This document shows, piece by piece, positions 36,833 to 48,879 of a DNA stretch of 64,000 bases. The notes under the pieces are model-generated. The model saw nothing but the letters and a program-made list of their open reading frames with translations, had not been told where the DNA came from and searched no databases. The DNA is from Neckera pumila. Lineage: Eukaryota; Streptophyta; Bryopsida; Hypnales; Neckeraceae. Position numbers and translations under genes: made by a program. Position 1 is the stretch's first letter, and the number at the start of each line of letters is the position of its first letter. The stretch is from positions 3,407,823-3,471,822 of the forward strand of contig OZ018408.1 in NCBI GenBank assembly GCA_963969595.1. The letters are read 5' to 3'.

Positions 36833-37900
36833 TCACGTTGCAACCTTCCCCTTCCGAGGCACTTTCCGCTTGCCCTCGACATCATTCTGTTTCCTTTTCT
36901 TTGATTTTTCAGTTACTACGAACTCCTCAACCACCTTCTCAGCTACTACAGGTTCTTCAACCACCTTCTCTGATTTTTTATCTACTACAGGCTCCTCAAA
37001 CACGTCCATTTTATCCTCGCCCTCATTCTTCAATGCTACTTTTAGCTTCTTCGATGATCCCAAGCTTTTCTTGACTTCCGCTTGGGATGACCCTGGCAAT
37101 TCAATTTTCAATGGCATGACAGGAAGAGATTGATACAGAGGAAGTGCGGTAGACTCCAACGTCTTCAAGAAGACAGCTCGAATGTTGGCCCACTTCTTAG
37201 GTATTTGCTGTGCCACACCTTCAACAACAGCCTCCACATTTGCAACAATCTCCTCCCGTGGCTGCGACACCCTCGCAACTTTAACAACGCTGCAGGTTCC
37301 CCCACTCAAATACACAAAAGTGGAATTTAAAGCAGCCGTAATCTGGCCTGTCCACTGCGCCCGCGAGAGGTTCACAGGGATCGGATGCTTCTTCTTCTTG
37401 TAAAAAGCTTTCCCTAGCAGCTTCGGCAACTCCGCAAGAATGCGATCATCCGCCAAAAACATATCATACGACCCGCACAGCTTCCGCTTCGCCTCATATG
37501 CGAAGTAATCCGTCTTCAGCTTCGACAACGGAATGACTTTCGCTATTTTCAACCCTTCCTTCTCGATCCGCTCCTTCGCCGTCTTCTTGTCCAGCTTGTT
37601 CTTCGCATTCGCCCTGTCGTTGATGAGCAAACAGACCTCGTGATTCTCATCGTACAGTGGGTGCGGGAGTTCCACCCTATACGGATTCGTCCTGCCCTTC
37701 TCCGGCACTTTGTTCATTCCAACAACAACATACAATAACTGGTCATCCTCCAGGAGCTGCGCTTTCTCTGCCTGCTTCTGCGACCCGTTCCACTTCAGGA
37801 GCGCGTCCACGGCCTTCCCCACCAAGGCAGGGTCGACCTTCCCGCTCGTCTGCGGCGCCGACGATGGAACAACTTCCTCCGCGTCCATCATCACCGCCAT
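36833..37900 (-). CDS. Ribosomal L1 domain-containing nucleolar protein (RSL1D1/Utp30-like)
   Basis: A single intronless frame of 355 residues. Residues about 25-265 form a ribosomal protein L1-like domain, with features such as GMNKVPEKGRTNPYRVELPH, CLLINDRANAK and the segment KLKTDYFAYEAKRKLCGSYD, followed by FLADDRI and LPKLLGKAFYKKKKHPIPV. The C-terminal tail, about 285-355, is Lys/Glu/Val-rich with repeated EEPVV and ends in basic clusters (KSKKRKQ, KRKVPRKGK) that look like nucleolar localisation signals. Family members (human RSL1D1, yeast Utp30 and Cic1) act in the nucleolus in pre-rRNA processing and large or small subunit assembly, and this protein probably does the same. The Met at 37900 opens the frame, though nearby Met4 and Met5 could also serve. 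Telo-box motifs lie just upstream, as in plant ribosome-biogenesis genes. Confidence 0.9.
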   Translation of the reverse strand: MAVMMDAEEVVPSSAPQTSGKVDPALVGKAVDALLKWNGSQKQAEKAQLLEDDQLLYVVVGMNKVPEKGRTNPYRVELPHPLYDENHEVCLLINDRANAKNKLDKKTAKERIEKEGLKIAKVIPLSKLKTDYFAYEAKRKLCGSYDMFLADDRILAELPKLLGKAFYKKKKHPIPVNLSRAQWTGQITAALNSTFVYLSGGTCSVVKVARVSQPREEIVANVEAVVEGVAQQIPKKWANIRAVFLKTLESTALPLYQSLPVMPLKIELPGSSQAEVKKSLGSSKKLKVALKNEGEDKMDVFEEPVVDKKSEKVVEEPVVAEKVVEEFVVTEKSKKRKQNDVEGKRKVPRKGKVAT

Positions 37901-38013
37901 CTCTGAAACTCGAATTGATTACGCCTACAATGCGACCGCGTGTGTCTTCCTTGGTACTCTCTACAAGACTTGATAACAAAAATGCAACGGAATTCTCTCG
38001 CTATGGCGGATCA

Positions 38014-38086
38014 AAACCCTAAGCGAGATTGCATGACGATGGATCTCCTGGAGGGTTGGTTTAGGGTTTAGAGGCCTAAAACCCTA
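38014..38086 (-). promoter_or_regulatory. Cluster of three telo-box motifs upstream of the L1-domain gene
   Basis: AAACCCTAA occurs at 38014-38022, its complement TTAGGGTTTA at 38061-38070 and AAACCCTA at 38079-38086, all within 200 bp of the start codon. A site II-like GGCCCA is at 38230-38235. The combination of telo-box and TGGGCY elements is established in Arabidopsis promoters of ribosomal protein and ribosome-biogenesis genes, which matches the product here. Confidence 0.6.
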
Positions 38087-38199
38087 GGAGCAATCCCCAC
38101 CTTGGGTCTTCACTACACCGCTCTCACGAGCAGGGTTTTTTTTCATTTATTTTTTTATTTTTTATTTTTTTTGAAACCCGGAGTTTATTCCAAGAAGAC

Positions 38200-39654
38200 T
38201 TAAGGTAAAAGACCCCGTTGCGGTCAAATGGCCCATGATGGACACCTAATGACCCCACTGTGGTTTTTCAAACCACAATCAATGTCTTACATGGTAGTTA
38301 TGGAGTAATTAGTGACCTTAATAGGTACTTCCAACTTTTTAGTGTAAATTTCTTTGTAAAAATTGATTTTTTAGGTTTTTCATGTTTGAAAATGTTGTGA
38401 CTGCATTGGGTAGGAAGATGACCATACTAGATTTAGATTTTGTTGGTGATGAGGTAGCCTACAAATCCCTATAGGCTGGATCACTTCAAAAATTCAGAAT
38501 TAATTCATACTTGGTCCAAAAAATTTAATTTCAAATGTCCTCACTGTCTCTCACACTTATCTTTGTGTGCGAAAAAATTTGAAAAATTTTAGCAATGACA
38601 TGAGGACACACTCCTAATTCTGACAATGGGGTCTTTTACCTTACTATAGAACAAATGGCGGAAAGCCTCAAGTTTTTCATTTATTTTAGGCAGTGCAGAA
38701 AGCAATAATCTCGAGAAAAATGAAGCTATTTACATCTATAGAAATGGACAAAACTTGCAATCTATGGATGAAATTTCATTTATTCATCTAAAATGATGTA
38801 CATTCATTCAAAATTGAGCAATACTCCATTCCAAGATTTGGTAGCAAATTAGCAATTTCATCCACTAAAAAGCAAGATGTTTTGCTAAATATTCCTTGTA
38901 AAAAACAAATTATCGCATTTGAGCAAAAAATTGCTCAAAAAAAAATATTGCTCAAGAAACCTTTTGTGACTTTTAATATTAATGGTTTACGTTACATTAG
39001 TTAACTCAATTAGTGCATAAACCCTAACACAAATTGAATGAATTGGATATAATCTTGATCTCACTACATGAACATTTGGAAGAAATTTAGACAAAATTTG
39101 CGTGCAAGTAAATGAAACATCTAAAAGTTGAATTAAAATAAGTATACAATGAATTTTAAAATGGCTAAAGGTAGATGAAATTGAATGAAAGTTGAAGGGA
39201 TATCATACTAAATATGTTGAGATAAAATAAAAATAGTATGGGTCACATGAAAATTAATTTTATCTAAAATATTGTGATAAGTGTACATCACAAATTCGCT
39301 AAACTCCTAAACTGCAAGTTAGTGTTGTATATTATTGTAGGTGCACTACATAGATTAATTTGTTGAATTTTTGTTAATTAAATATGTCAAATTACATGTA
39401 TTTGTGCACTTAACATTCATTACATTCAATAGCCTTCAAAAAGGCTGCCTTTCCCTCCCCGGAGGCCTCATCCACAAAATTCATCCTCAAATAATTAATG
39501 TAAGTTTAGGTACAAAGACAGTGGCAATACATTATAATTTGTTTCTTTTTCTTTTTAATTTTAGGACTAGACATACAAATCAACAAGTATTTGTAGAAAA
39601 GATGTTGGCTAAGAATCCAATAAATAATGCATTACAATCATTGGTAATCAAGAA
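38200..39654. other. AT-rich spacer without recognisable genes
   Basis: Low-complexity AT-rich DNA. The sequence GGTAAAAGACCCC near 38205 and its approximate complement near 38628 (GGGGTCTTTTACCTTA) suggest another small element of about 440 bp with inverted ends, but I could not define it further. Confidence 0.4.
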
Positions 39655-40296
39655 CATGTTTTGTGTTTTCAAGTGAAACGATAACTCTATATATACACAT
39701 GGGGGTGGTAGGAGGTAGGACAACCCATGTGGGCTAAATAAATTTGAATTTGTAGTTTCTTAAGCACTCATAGTTAAGTCACAAACAAAAAATTGTGTTA
39801 AAAGTAGAATTTTAGACCTCATTTAGGCATAGTAAAATAACTTTTATCATAAAACTTTAAACTAAAAAAAGTTGGTAAATGAATACAAGTTTCACCTCCA
39901 AAAATCCGTTTGGAATTTTAAATCTCCAATCAAAAGTTATGGACAAATTTCAAAGAGGGGTCGGAATGGATATTTTCTTTAACATTTTTCCAACCCCTCT
40001 CTAAAATTTGTCCATAACTTTTGATTGGAGATTCAAAATGCCAAACGGATTTTTGGAGGTGAAACTTGTACTCATTTATCAACATTTCTTAGTTCAAAGT
40101 TTTTTGAGAAAAGTTATTTTACTATGCCTAAATGAGGTCTGAAATTCTACTTTTAACACAATTCTTTGTCTATGACTTAACTATGAGTGCTTAAGAAACT
40201 ATAAATTCAAATTTATTTATCCCACATGGGTTGTCCTACCTCCTACCACCTCATATGTATATATAAAGTTATATTTTCATTTGAAAACACAAAACA
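39655..40296. repeat. Long fold-back: two arms of about 310 bp around a 25-base loop
   Basis: The left arm (39655-39964) and right arm (39990-40296) are near-perfect reverse complements over most of their length. For example, CATGTTTTGTGTTTTCAA at the left pairs with TTGAAAACACAAAACATG at the right, and AATCAAAAGTTATGGACAAA pairs with its complement beside the loop. The transcript would form a very long hairpin, so this is either a fold-back transposon or a small-RNA-producing hairpin locus. A diverged relative lies at 19220-19626. Confidence 0.8.
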
Positions 40297-40720
40297 TGAA
40301 TGACAATCACATCAAAGTAATGCAATTCAAGCATTGAGATAATTTGTATCTATAAATTGATTGCTATTTTGAATAAGTTTGCTATTTTAATTACAATTTT
40401 ATTTCAAAGTACTTAATTTGCCGTTAACCCCAATGTGCAGCTGCTACCTTGTAACTGACTCAAGCACCTTGCTAAGTTTTGACAAGTTTTGACAAGTGTC
40501 CTTGTAGTTATTGATTTGGTGTGGAAAATACCACTCCATTTCATCCCTTGGATGAAATGATGTGGTATATTCTACATCATTCCGTCTGAGAAAGGCAGTC
40601 ACAATGACTGCTACTAAATGTTATGTTGTTTATAGTACTCATGGATTCAGTTACGTTTATCAATTTGTGGGAATTTTAATATTAGAATACCTTCAAGTTT
40701 TGGCTTTAACCCATGAAAGG

Positions 40721-41030
40721 CATTAGAGGAGTTTCGGAGGCCTTAGAAGACTATTTCAAGCCCGTTCCCTAGTCTATCCAAATTCAGGGAACGATGGTAC
40801 GGGCGGGTTAGATTTTTTTTTTTCAAAAAAAAAAAAAAAAAAGATTTTTTTTTTTACCAAAATATCATTTTAACCAAAATAATAAATAAATAAATAAAAT
40901 AACGTGGCAGTCTCTTAGCCACGTCAATTTGAGCTGCCTTGGCCATTTTGGCATCATCCCAGCATTCCTAAAGAGTTCCCACAGTCTGGGAACTCGCAGT
41001 CTCTTAGGAGGCCCGAAACTCCTTTAATGG
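40721..41030. mobile_element. MITE of about 310 bp, CATTAGAGGAG family
   Basis: The left end CATTAGAGGAGTTTCGG and right end (complement CCATTAAAGGAGTTTCGGG) are inverted. Both are followed inward by GTTCCC-type words (GGGAACGATGG left, GGGAACTCGC right). It abuts the next element at 41031. Confidence 0.65.
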
Positions 41031-41949
41031 ACCGAGGCCCTTTCTCTGACAAAAAACACTCAAAATTGCCATTTCTGTAGCAAAAAGTAAAAAGAATTGA
41101 AAAATGTTTTTTTTTTCACATTTGACCATAGGATCTTACATCTAACTAGTATGAGAGTGTGTAGAAAAACTTTTAGAATTTTTGACCGCACAGATTGCAA
41201 GATATCTGCATTTAAAGTGAAAAAAACAAGTTTTTCAGCACATTGTGGGACTAGATTTTTTTGACTTTGAACGTTTTTAACTTAAAACTTTTGCACTACA
41301 GAGTTTTGAGCTTTAAATCTTTGTAGTGGAGAATTGAATTGAGAGTCTAGAAAAAAAAAAAAAAAAAAAAAAAAAAATAATTATCATTCTTTAAAAAATT
41401 GTTAAGTAGAAGTAGTTACAAGATAGAAGGAAAATCTAAAATATTCATATATTTTAGATGGAATTAAAATGCACTAATCCCAATGGTGAGATTGTTCTAG
41501 AAAATAATATAAACCATGCAAAAAAAAAATTAAAAAATTTGAAAATTTTCATTGAGAAATGCATCCTAGAAGTTATTTTTTTCAAAAAGATTCTCTAATT
41601 GACCGAAAAACAAGAATGTCCATAACTTTCTCATAACAAATCCAAATGAAATGAATCAAAGCTTTCTAAATAGACAAATATAGTATATGAGAAAAAAATA
41701 CTAAAAAAGAAATTCAAATTTTTGTCCATTTTTTTTTGTTGCCCGAGCTGCCCACCGTCCCCTGTTTTGAGCTTATTTGTTCATAACTTTTTTCCCCGGC
41801 ACGATTGTGAAAAAAATTATATTTCCACAAAGCTTATCAGTTTTTCTATTGTTTTTAAAAGTTTCAAAAAATCACGACAAAATTTCAACCCATAGGTACC
41901 TGCCCAAAATCCCAAATGTCCGCTGAATTGACAATGGTCCTTTAGGGTT
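41031..41949 (+). mobile_element. Copy 1 of the TTAA/CCCCTAAAGG family (about 920 bp, degraded ends)
   Basis: The body matches 46210-47136 along its length. It shares the blocks GCAAGATATCTGC, AAGTTTTTCAGCACATTGTG, AAAATATTCATATATTTTAG and ATGTCCATAACTTTCTCATA, and ends near CCTTTAGGGTTTAAA. The left terminus has been altered by the neighbouring MITE. An internal A-tract of about 35 bases lies near 41350. No ORF is preserved. Confidence 0.7.
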
Positions 41950-42478
41950 TAAATTCATAATTATAGAGTCAACATCCCAATTTAACAAAATAATGAAATT
42001 TATAATAATCATTCATTTAAGAATTTTTTGATAAAGAATTAATTTTAAATGAATAATGTGTATTTCTATTAAAATTTGAAATAAATTATATTTGTTCGTA
42101 CATTTTTATGGTTACTCATGTGTTATATTTTAAATTAAACGAATTTAATTGATGACATACCAAAAAATATATATGAACATTTCTATTAAAAAAGAATTAT
42201 GAAGTGATCCATAATATTTGTGAAATGATAAAGTTAGACTCATTTTATTAAAATTGCTTTTATTTTTGTCTAAAATCTTATTTTTGGATTTTATTTTGAA
42301 GTGAGAAATATATTTTGTTTATTTTCACTCGACATTCAATTCCAATCATGAGGTACAAAAAAATTAAGCATGGTTAAATCCTTTGTCATCGAGATAAACA
42401 ATGTTGACATTCATTGAATGCTTATACAATATTCCTAGAGAAGTTTTGAAATTTGTATAATATGAAAGAGTGATTTAA
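41950..42478. other. AT-rich spacer
   Basis: Nothing recognisable is present beyond AT-rich sequence. Confidence 0.4.
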
Positions 42479-43398
42479 TCCCTAAAGGTTTTTGACTATA
42501 TTTTCACCAAAAATGCTCCAAAAATGCCATTTCTATTACAAGTACCAAATTCAAATATAAATTTTTTTTAGACACATGTAACCGTAGGATCTTGTAGTAC
42601 ACTAGCTCAAGATGTTGTGGAAAAATTTCAAAAATTTCCACCTTGTGGATTGCAAGATAATAGCGTTTAAATTGACAAAAATCCTTTCTTTATCCGTGCA
42701 AAAATCCGGGCAACTGCACTTCATAAGGTCACATTTGTATGAAAAATGGTCCAAAATGGTGGTTACTCTTTGGATTCATTCTTCAAAGCAAGTTTCAGAT
42801 CATTCGGAATTGTAAAACATATAAAAAAATAGTAAGTAGAAAAAAGTAGAGAATGATTCAAAATACTAAATTGTTAAGCATTTATTTAAGGAATTTAAAA
42901 ATGCCAATTCCAATGGTTGTACTGTTGTAATAAATAATATACACCTGATGGATTTTTTTTTTTCTTAAAATAGTAAAAATTGAGTTAAATAAAAGACTTC
43001 AAAGTTTATTTTAGAGTAGAGATTTCATAACTACCCATAAACTACCCCAAACTAAGAATCCTCATATCCTTTGACTCATTCATTGCAAAGGAATGATTCA
43101 AAGCTTCCCGCATATATATAAATCTAAAGAATCAATTTCAAATTTTTATTTTTCTTAAAAGTGATTTTTAAAGAAATTTTTTGGACTGCCTAAGATGCTT
43201 GCCGAATGTTGAAAATCACATATCATGCATTAACTTTTTAAACCTATAGTCAAAAGTTATGAAAATTGTTGGGCCTTAAAGCTACTCCTTGGAAAATTGT
43301 TGTGTTAAATTTTCAAAGAAAATAAATAAAAACTCCATTCATAGTAAGCTGCCCAAAATTGCTATGTTGCCAAAAAACGCAGTCTGGTCCTTTAGGGG
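42479..43398 (+). mobile_element. Copy 2 of the TTAA/CCCCTAAAGG family, intact TTAA flanks
   Basis: Flanked by TTAA at 42475-42478 and 43399-43402. It starts TCCCTAAAGG and ends CCTTTAGGGG, giving terminal inverted repeats of at least 10 bp. The body is alignable with the other copies but diverged. The TTAA target duplication with C/G-rich tips is the hallmark of piggyBac elements, so this is a probable non-autonomous piggyBac element. Confidence 0.75.
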
Positions 43399-43512
43399 TT
43401 AACATAGCACAAGTGAAAATAGTCAGGTTGGTTGCACTTATACCAAAATTTTATAAAAGTAGATAGTATACACACACTGTAATAAAGACCATGGTTATGC
43501 TACATTTCATAT

Positions 43513-43690
43513 CATTAGATGACATTTGAAGGCATTGGGAGACCGTGAGTTCCCGGAGAGTTCCTTGCATTTTTAGACTACGGGAACACAGTCAGAGCAA
43601 TTGGCTGATGAGGCCAGCACCGTGCCACGTTATATTTTGAAAATAAATAAATAAATTGAAATGCTTAAAATGAAAATTTGAAAAATATAT

Positions 43691-43722
<32 letters not shown>

Positions 43723-43815
43723 GCATAACAGCCTATATTGTTGTTTGCGAAATCGGGCCAGATTGGAGGAATGGCCCTGAAACGGTCTTCTAATGCCCTC
43801 TAATGTCATCTAATG
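43513..43815. mobile_element. MITE of about 300 bp, CATTAGATGACATT terminal repeats
   Basis: The left end CATTAGATGACATTTGAAGG and right end (complement CATTAGATGACATTAGAGGG) are near-perfect inverted repeats extending to roughly 40 bp. It belongs to the same family as the elements at 34485, 40721 and 56697. Confidence 0.75.
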
Positions 43816-46209
43816 GTTGCCCCTTAGTTCCTATATTTTAGATGATTTAGGACTTTGAAATTCATTATGTCACCCATTATTTCAAACTTTGGAGTTTCAA
43901 CAATATGAAATGATAATGCATGTTACCCTACCATATCTTAATTTAAATGCATTTGATTTAATTTAGTTTCCTATTTGAATTTTAGAATGTAAAAATTGTG
44001 TGTGTTTCCTTATAGAAGTGTTGCCCAGTGCCAACACAACCTAGAGTTTAGGTATTAAAATATTTTTGAAATTCTTTTTTTAAGAGGAAAAATTTGAAGC
44101 CTAATTTTTCTAAGTAAAAACCATTCATTAATGCTAATTTTGGAAATTTTGACTCAGCTTTAGATATCTTGAGGAACACATATTCTACTTCCATATAGTC
44201 CATCATTTTACTACTATTTTCCATCCCATGACCCATAAACATTTCATTTGACATACATTCTGTTTTAAATTAATATAAAATATAAAAGAACTTAGAACTA
44301 AAGGTAGTTATGTTATGGTATTTTTGTATAATCTTACTCATGAAAATAGAAGAGACATTAAATAGAGTTGAAAGATTGAGTTAACTTTGCAAATTCAATT
44401 GTACAATTGACAACAAACTATTGAGTGCCTTCAATCAAAGATGTAAGGAAGCAGTTTTTGAATTTTTTTTAAAATCGACTAGAAAGAAAATTAAAAATAT
44501 ATATAATATTTGTGTATGATGTTGGCATGTAATTGCTTACAATACATATGTATACCTATTGAATCCAAAGTTATCAATAATTGTTCCTCTAGTCACATAA
44601 AGAACTGATAAAAATCACTTCTTCACCAAATGAAAAAAAATTAACAACGCAATCTATCTTGTTCATTCAATGTTCTCTCCCTCACATAGGAGTGAACAAC
44701 CATTGTTTTAATCATTGACATTGGCAAAGGCATTAAGACAACTACATCTAATTGCGTACAAGTAAGCAATTGAGCAATGTTCTCTAAAAAATTTATTTAA
44801 TCTTGTTGAAAGTCAAAAGAATATTCTAGTTGCTTCTTATTCAATATTTGGACACTATATGAATAAATTGTAAACTTTCAAAGTAGTGAAAATAGGTGTT
44901 CTTAAAAGTGACCCTAAGCTCTAATGAATTGGTGGTGCAATATATTCAGTTAGGCAAGAATATGTCAGGGTCAATTTTAAGAAGTGGTCACAATTAGGGC
45001 ATATTAAATGGAACATTCTAAATAATTCACTAAATATAGTACAATTTCTTGCTTGGAGTAAAATTAGAACTTGCAATTGGTATCATTACCAGTGCACAAA
45101 AATCCTCTTTAACCCCTAAAGGACCAGAGAGCCCACTTTGGATATTTTTTGGAAACTTGGGCAAGCCTTGTGAACTTTAAAATTTGGAACTTTTGCTTGA
45201 AATTGTTTTAGCAAAGATGCTAATCATTCTAATCTACATTTGAAGCTTTGATTTATGTTGTTTTGATAAATATTGCAAAAAATAGAAATTTCTTAAAATA
45301 TTCAATATCAAACTGGCAAAAAAATATATATATTTTAAAAAGAGATTAATAAATTTGTTGGATTGTATAGATTGATACTTACTCAAAATCATTTGAATCA
45401 TTCAATTCCAAACAATGAGATGAAAGTTATGAAGAGTTTTACTTTGCATGCAACTAAAGTAGGAAAAATATACAAAGAGTCCTCTTTCACACTCAATTTT
45501 GAATTTTTTTAAATAAAAACAAAAAGGAAGGACACTGATTTTATACTAGGACATTCAACCCATTTGGTAATTAGCAATTAATTCTCAAATTTTTATAACA
45601 ATCATTGGCAATTTAGTTATTTCTTTTATTTGGGTACAACCTTCCACTTTATAAAATTGAATATGTAAGTATTTTTGGTTAAATTTTAAAAAATAGATTA
45701 TCAACCTATTTTCCAATATATTGACTAAAATGCACAAGTTAAAGGATATATGTGGTTTTCCTAAAAATATTGAAAGACAAAACTTCACATTTTAGAAGGG
45801 CTAAAATAAAACACATTTTGAAGTTTAGGCACATCAAACTTGCAATTGGTGGAGATCTTCACTATAAAATTTTGGGACAATGTACTTGAACAAGTTATCC
45901 AAAGGATCGTATGGTTGCATTTGCTAAAAGATAAATACCGATGAAGATTTTAGCTATGCTTAGGAGACAAGTAGTTTGAAGCAATTTTTGGGCCTCAATC
46001 TAATCATGAAAAGAACTTTAGGAGTTAAATAAATACAATAAAATTTGGATTAGAATGTTGGACAACCAAAATAGAGTTTATTGAAAGTAAGCTAAAAAAT
46101 GAAATTTAAAGTGCCATGCCATTTCCATGGATTTTTTTTCTTAAGCAAAATTTGCCATGTCATTTCCATGGGGTTTCTTTTTTAAACAGGATTTGCCATG
46201 GCATATTAA
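43816..46209. other. AT-rich spacer with remnants of dispersed repeats
   Basis: A TTAA plus CCCCTAAAGGACCAGA end at 45109-45128 begins another, apparently truncated copy of the TTAA family. A diverged copy of the repeat shared with 57758-58060 lies around 44820-45000. No genes were seen. Confidence 0.5.
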
Positions 46210-47136
46210 CCCCTAAAGGCCCAAGGCCTTTTTTTTGCCAAAAAACACCCCAAACTACCATTTTTTTAGCAAAGAGTGAAAAAAAAACTAAAAACATTTT
46301 TTTTTGCACATGTAACCCTAGGATCTTACACATAACTAGTATGAGAATGTGTGGAAAAAATTTCAGAATTTTTTGACTACACAAATTGCAAGATATCTAC
46401 GTTTAAAGTGGAAAAAACAAATTTTTCAGTACATTGTGGGACTGGATTTTTTGACTTTGAACATTTTTAACTTAAAATTTTTACACTACAGAGTTTTGAG
46501 CTTTAAATGTTTATAGTGGAAAATTGAGTTGACAATGTACCCAAGAAAATAAAATTCAAAAAAACTTAATTTTCATTATTGAAAAAATTATTAAGTAGAA
46601 GTAAATACAAGATAGAAGGAAAATCTAAAATATTCATATATTTTAGATGGAGTTAAACCTCACTAATCCCAATGGTCAGATTGTTCTAGCAAGTAAACTT
46701 AACCATGCAAAAAAAAATTTGAAAAATTTGAAAAATTGTATTAAAAAATGAACCCTACAAGTTTGTTTTTTCAAAAAGATGCTCTAACTAATCGAAAAAC
46801 AATAATGTCCATAACTTTCTCATAACAAATCCAAATGAAGTGAATCAAAGCTTTTTAGATAGACAAAAATATAATCTATGAGAAAAAAAAACACTAAAAA
46901 AAAAAAGAAAGAAAAAAGTGCACATTTTTTTTGTTGCCCGCCATCCCCTGTTTTGAGTTTATTTGGTCATAACTTTTGTTCCCGGGCACCGATTGTGAAA
47001 AAAATTATATTCCCATGGAGATAATCAGTTTTTCTACCTCCCAAAAAAGTTTCAAAAAATCAGGAGAAAATTTCAGCCCGTAGGTACCTACCCAAAAACG
47101 CATTTATCCCTCGAAGGGACAATGGGCTTTTAGGGG
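46210..47136 (+). mobile_element. Copy 3 of the TTAA/CCCCTAAAGG family, best-preserved, 927 bp
   Basis: Precise TTAA repeats flank it (46206-46209 and 47137-47140). The tips are CCCCTAAAGGCCCA and TGGGCTTTTAGGGG, 14-bp inverted repeats with about one mismatch. Five related copies or fragments exist in this window (41031, 42479, 45113, 54650, 58680). The preserved ends make it the reference member. Confidence 0.8.
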
Positions 47137-47781
47137 TTAAATTTTTTGTCTTCTAGCTTGCTTTCAACAGGCTCTGTTTCGATTGTTCAACTTTCAAATC
47201 TAAATTTTATTATGTCTATGCAAAGTATTCATTGATGTACTTCCACTGATAAAAATCACAAGTTTTGATTTTACACCAAACAAAAGATAATAATATATTT
47301 AAAGACTTATTTAGAGTGTTCCATTGAAGATGCTCTTAGGTGGATTCCCCCTTACCAACTCAGCCAAATGTGTTTTGGGAACTGGGAAGGGTCCGCGGCC
47401 GCGGAAGGTCCTGTGAACCCTTTGCAATCGGACGGCAATGTGCGTGAGTCCCTCCACATCTACGAAACTTTCGTCAGATCACCGTCTGAAAGTAGTCAGA
47501 TTCAACTACAGAATCCAAAATCTACGCTTCTTAAAACCGGATCTACGTATCCTCGCCTGGCGACTGCTTCTGGCTTTCCGTGCCTTCAAATCTACCAACT
47601 CTGTGTCCAATCAGCGTGAAATTATGACGGAATTTAACTGCCTTTATGGAACGCTCAATCTACGTATCCATCTGATACGGCCTAAATAATGGGCCTTGCA
47701 CCAGAAAATAGCCAGAAAACTTCAAAGCAAAAAAACATCTTGGATGAAATCGCCAGATTGTGGATGAAAACAGAATTAGGG
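47137..47781. other. Spacer with a GC-richer segment
   Basis: The segment 47380-47690 is GC-richer and of higher complexity than its surroundings and has two overlapping ORFs of about 83 codons. Neither is recognisable, and it could be a gene fragment. Confidence 0.35.
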
Positions 47782-48028
47782 ATACATCAGGAAGGTACCC
47801 CCCATTGAAACAACATTGCTTCAATGGATTCACAATAGAGTATTGAAACTTTATTGTTACAGTACTGACGCAATATTACAATAGTATAGTTTCAATGGAA
47901 AAGCACTTTTAATACTATTGCAGTATTGCGTCAGTACTATAACACTAAAGTTTCAATACTCTACTATGAACCCTATAAAATCATATTGCAACAATACTGT
48001 TTCAATAGGGGGTATTTTCCTGATGTAT
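47782..48028. mobile_element. 247-bp fold-back element with ATACATCAGG ends
   Basis: The left end ATACATCAGGAAGGTACCCC and right end (complement ATACATCAGGAAAATACCCC) are inverted. Further inward, GTATTGAAACTTTA and TAAAGTTTCAATAC, and AGTACTGACGCAATA and TATTGCGTCAGTACT, also pair, so nearly the whole element folds back. TA dinucleotides at both tips fit a Tc1/mariner-like target site. Confidence 0.75.
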
Positions 48029-48639
48029 GTAATATGTGCAACTCAAATTTCCTCAGTGTGACTTCTGTCAATCTAAAACATCCTCCCATTTAGTCCAAAG
48101 TGGCAATCCCTAAACTAAATAAAATTCGTTGAATTTCTACTCAAAAATCCTTGCACTACTAGTATATTATAAAGAAGGGTCTTTAAAGGAGACTTTTTAG
48201 CCAAAACAACAACAAATAATAGAATTTGGTGGCCTATTCGAAACCTCCTCCACATTGGAATTAGCATCTATTTAGTTAGTTATAGTACTCCCAGTTCTCC
48301 TTCACAACTCGCAAAATCCTTTCTTTTCTATTTTTTTTTAATACTACTCACGCTCAAGGTAGCCAAAATTGATGCCTGTTTGTCTTGAAGGTAACATATT
48401 GCACTAAATTCATAAACTAGTTCTGGGATCACTGGTCCAGAGTCCTCCTCCCCCTAAAGCCACAGAAATGGGTGCCGGACGTTCAGTTGCAATCCGAACT
48501 CTTCAGCTGCGACTCTGCAATTCGGCTCCGCATTGTGAAATTGATGCACATGGGTGAGCTAGTTTGAGCATGCATTGTAGAGTTCATCACTCTGGGCGGA
48601 GATTAGGTGTTTTGGTTGTTCAGTGAGAGGGACAGAGAG
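48029..48639. promoter_or_regulatory. Spacer and probable promoter of the small downstream gene
   Basis: Complexity and GC rise after 48400 and continue into the ORF at 48640, as expected for a promoter and leader. No specific element was fixed. Confidence 0.3.
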
Positions 48640-48879
48640 ATGGTGTTCGAGCTCGTGAAGCTGGTGACACCACTGCAAGCAGGGATTGCGGTGGTGCTTT
48701 GCATAGCTTTGTCTGCCCGTCACTTTGATCAATATAACAAGCACATGGAGAAGTATGCGCCGTTGGGAGGTCTTCTCATTGACAAGAGAGCTCACAACAG
48801 TAAGCGATTGGAGACACAGAAGGTCGCAGAGGGTGCCGGTGACGACGCATTGCGCCAGCCTGCGGATCGCTTGGTGTAG
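48640..48879 (+). CDS. Small putative membrane protein, unknown function
   Basis: ATG 48640 opens a 79-codon frame in a GC-richer island. The start is MVFELVKLVTPLQAG and a hydrophobic segment of about residues 10-26 (TPLQAGIAVVLCIALSA) could span a membrane. It is followed by a hydrophilic part, RHFDQYNKHMEKYAPLGG. Codon use and the gene-like surroundings favour a real gene, but no family is recognised. A good splice donor (GTAAGC) at 48800 suggests that the final 25 codons might instead be intron and that the gene continues in other exons, possibly including 49629-49793. A longer frame opens upstream at 48607. Confidence 0.4.
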   Translation: MVFELVKLVTPLQAGIAVVLCIALSARHFDQYNKHMEKYAPLGGLLIDKRAHNSKRLETQKVAEGAGDDALRQPADRLV

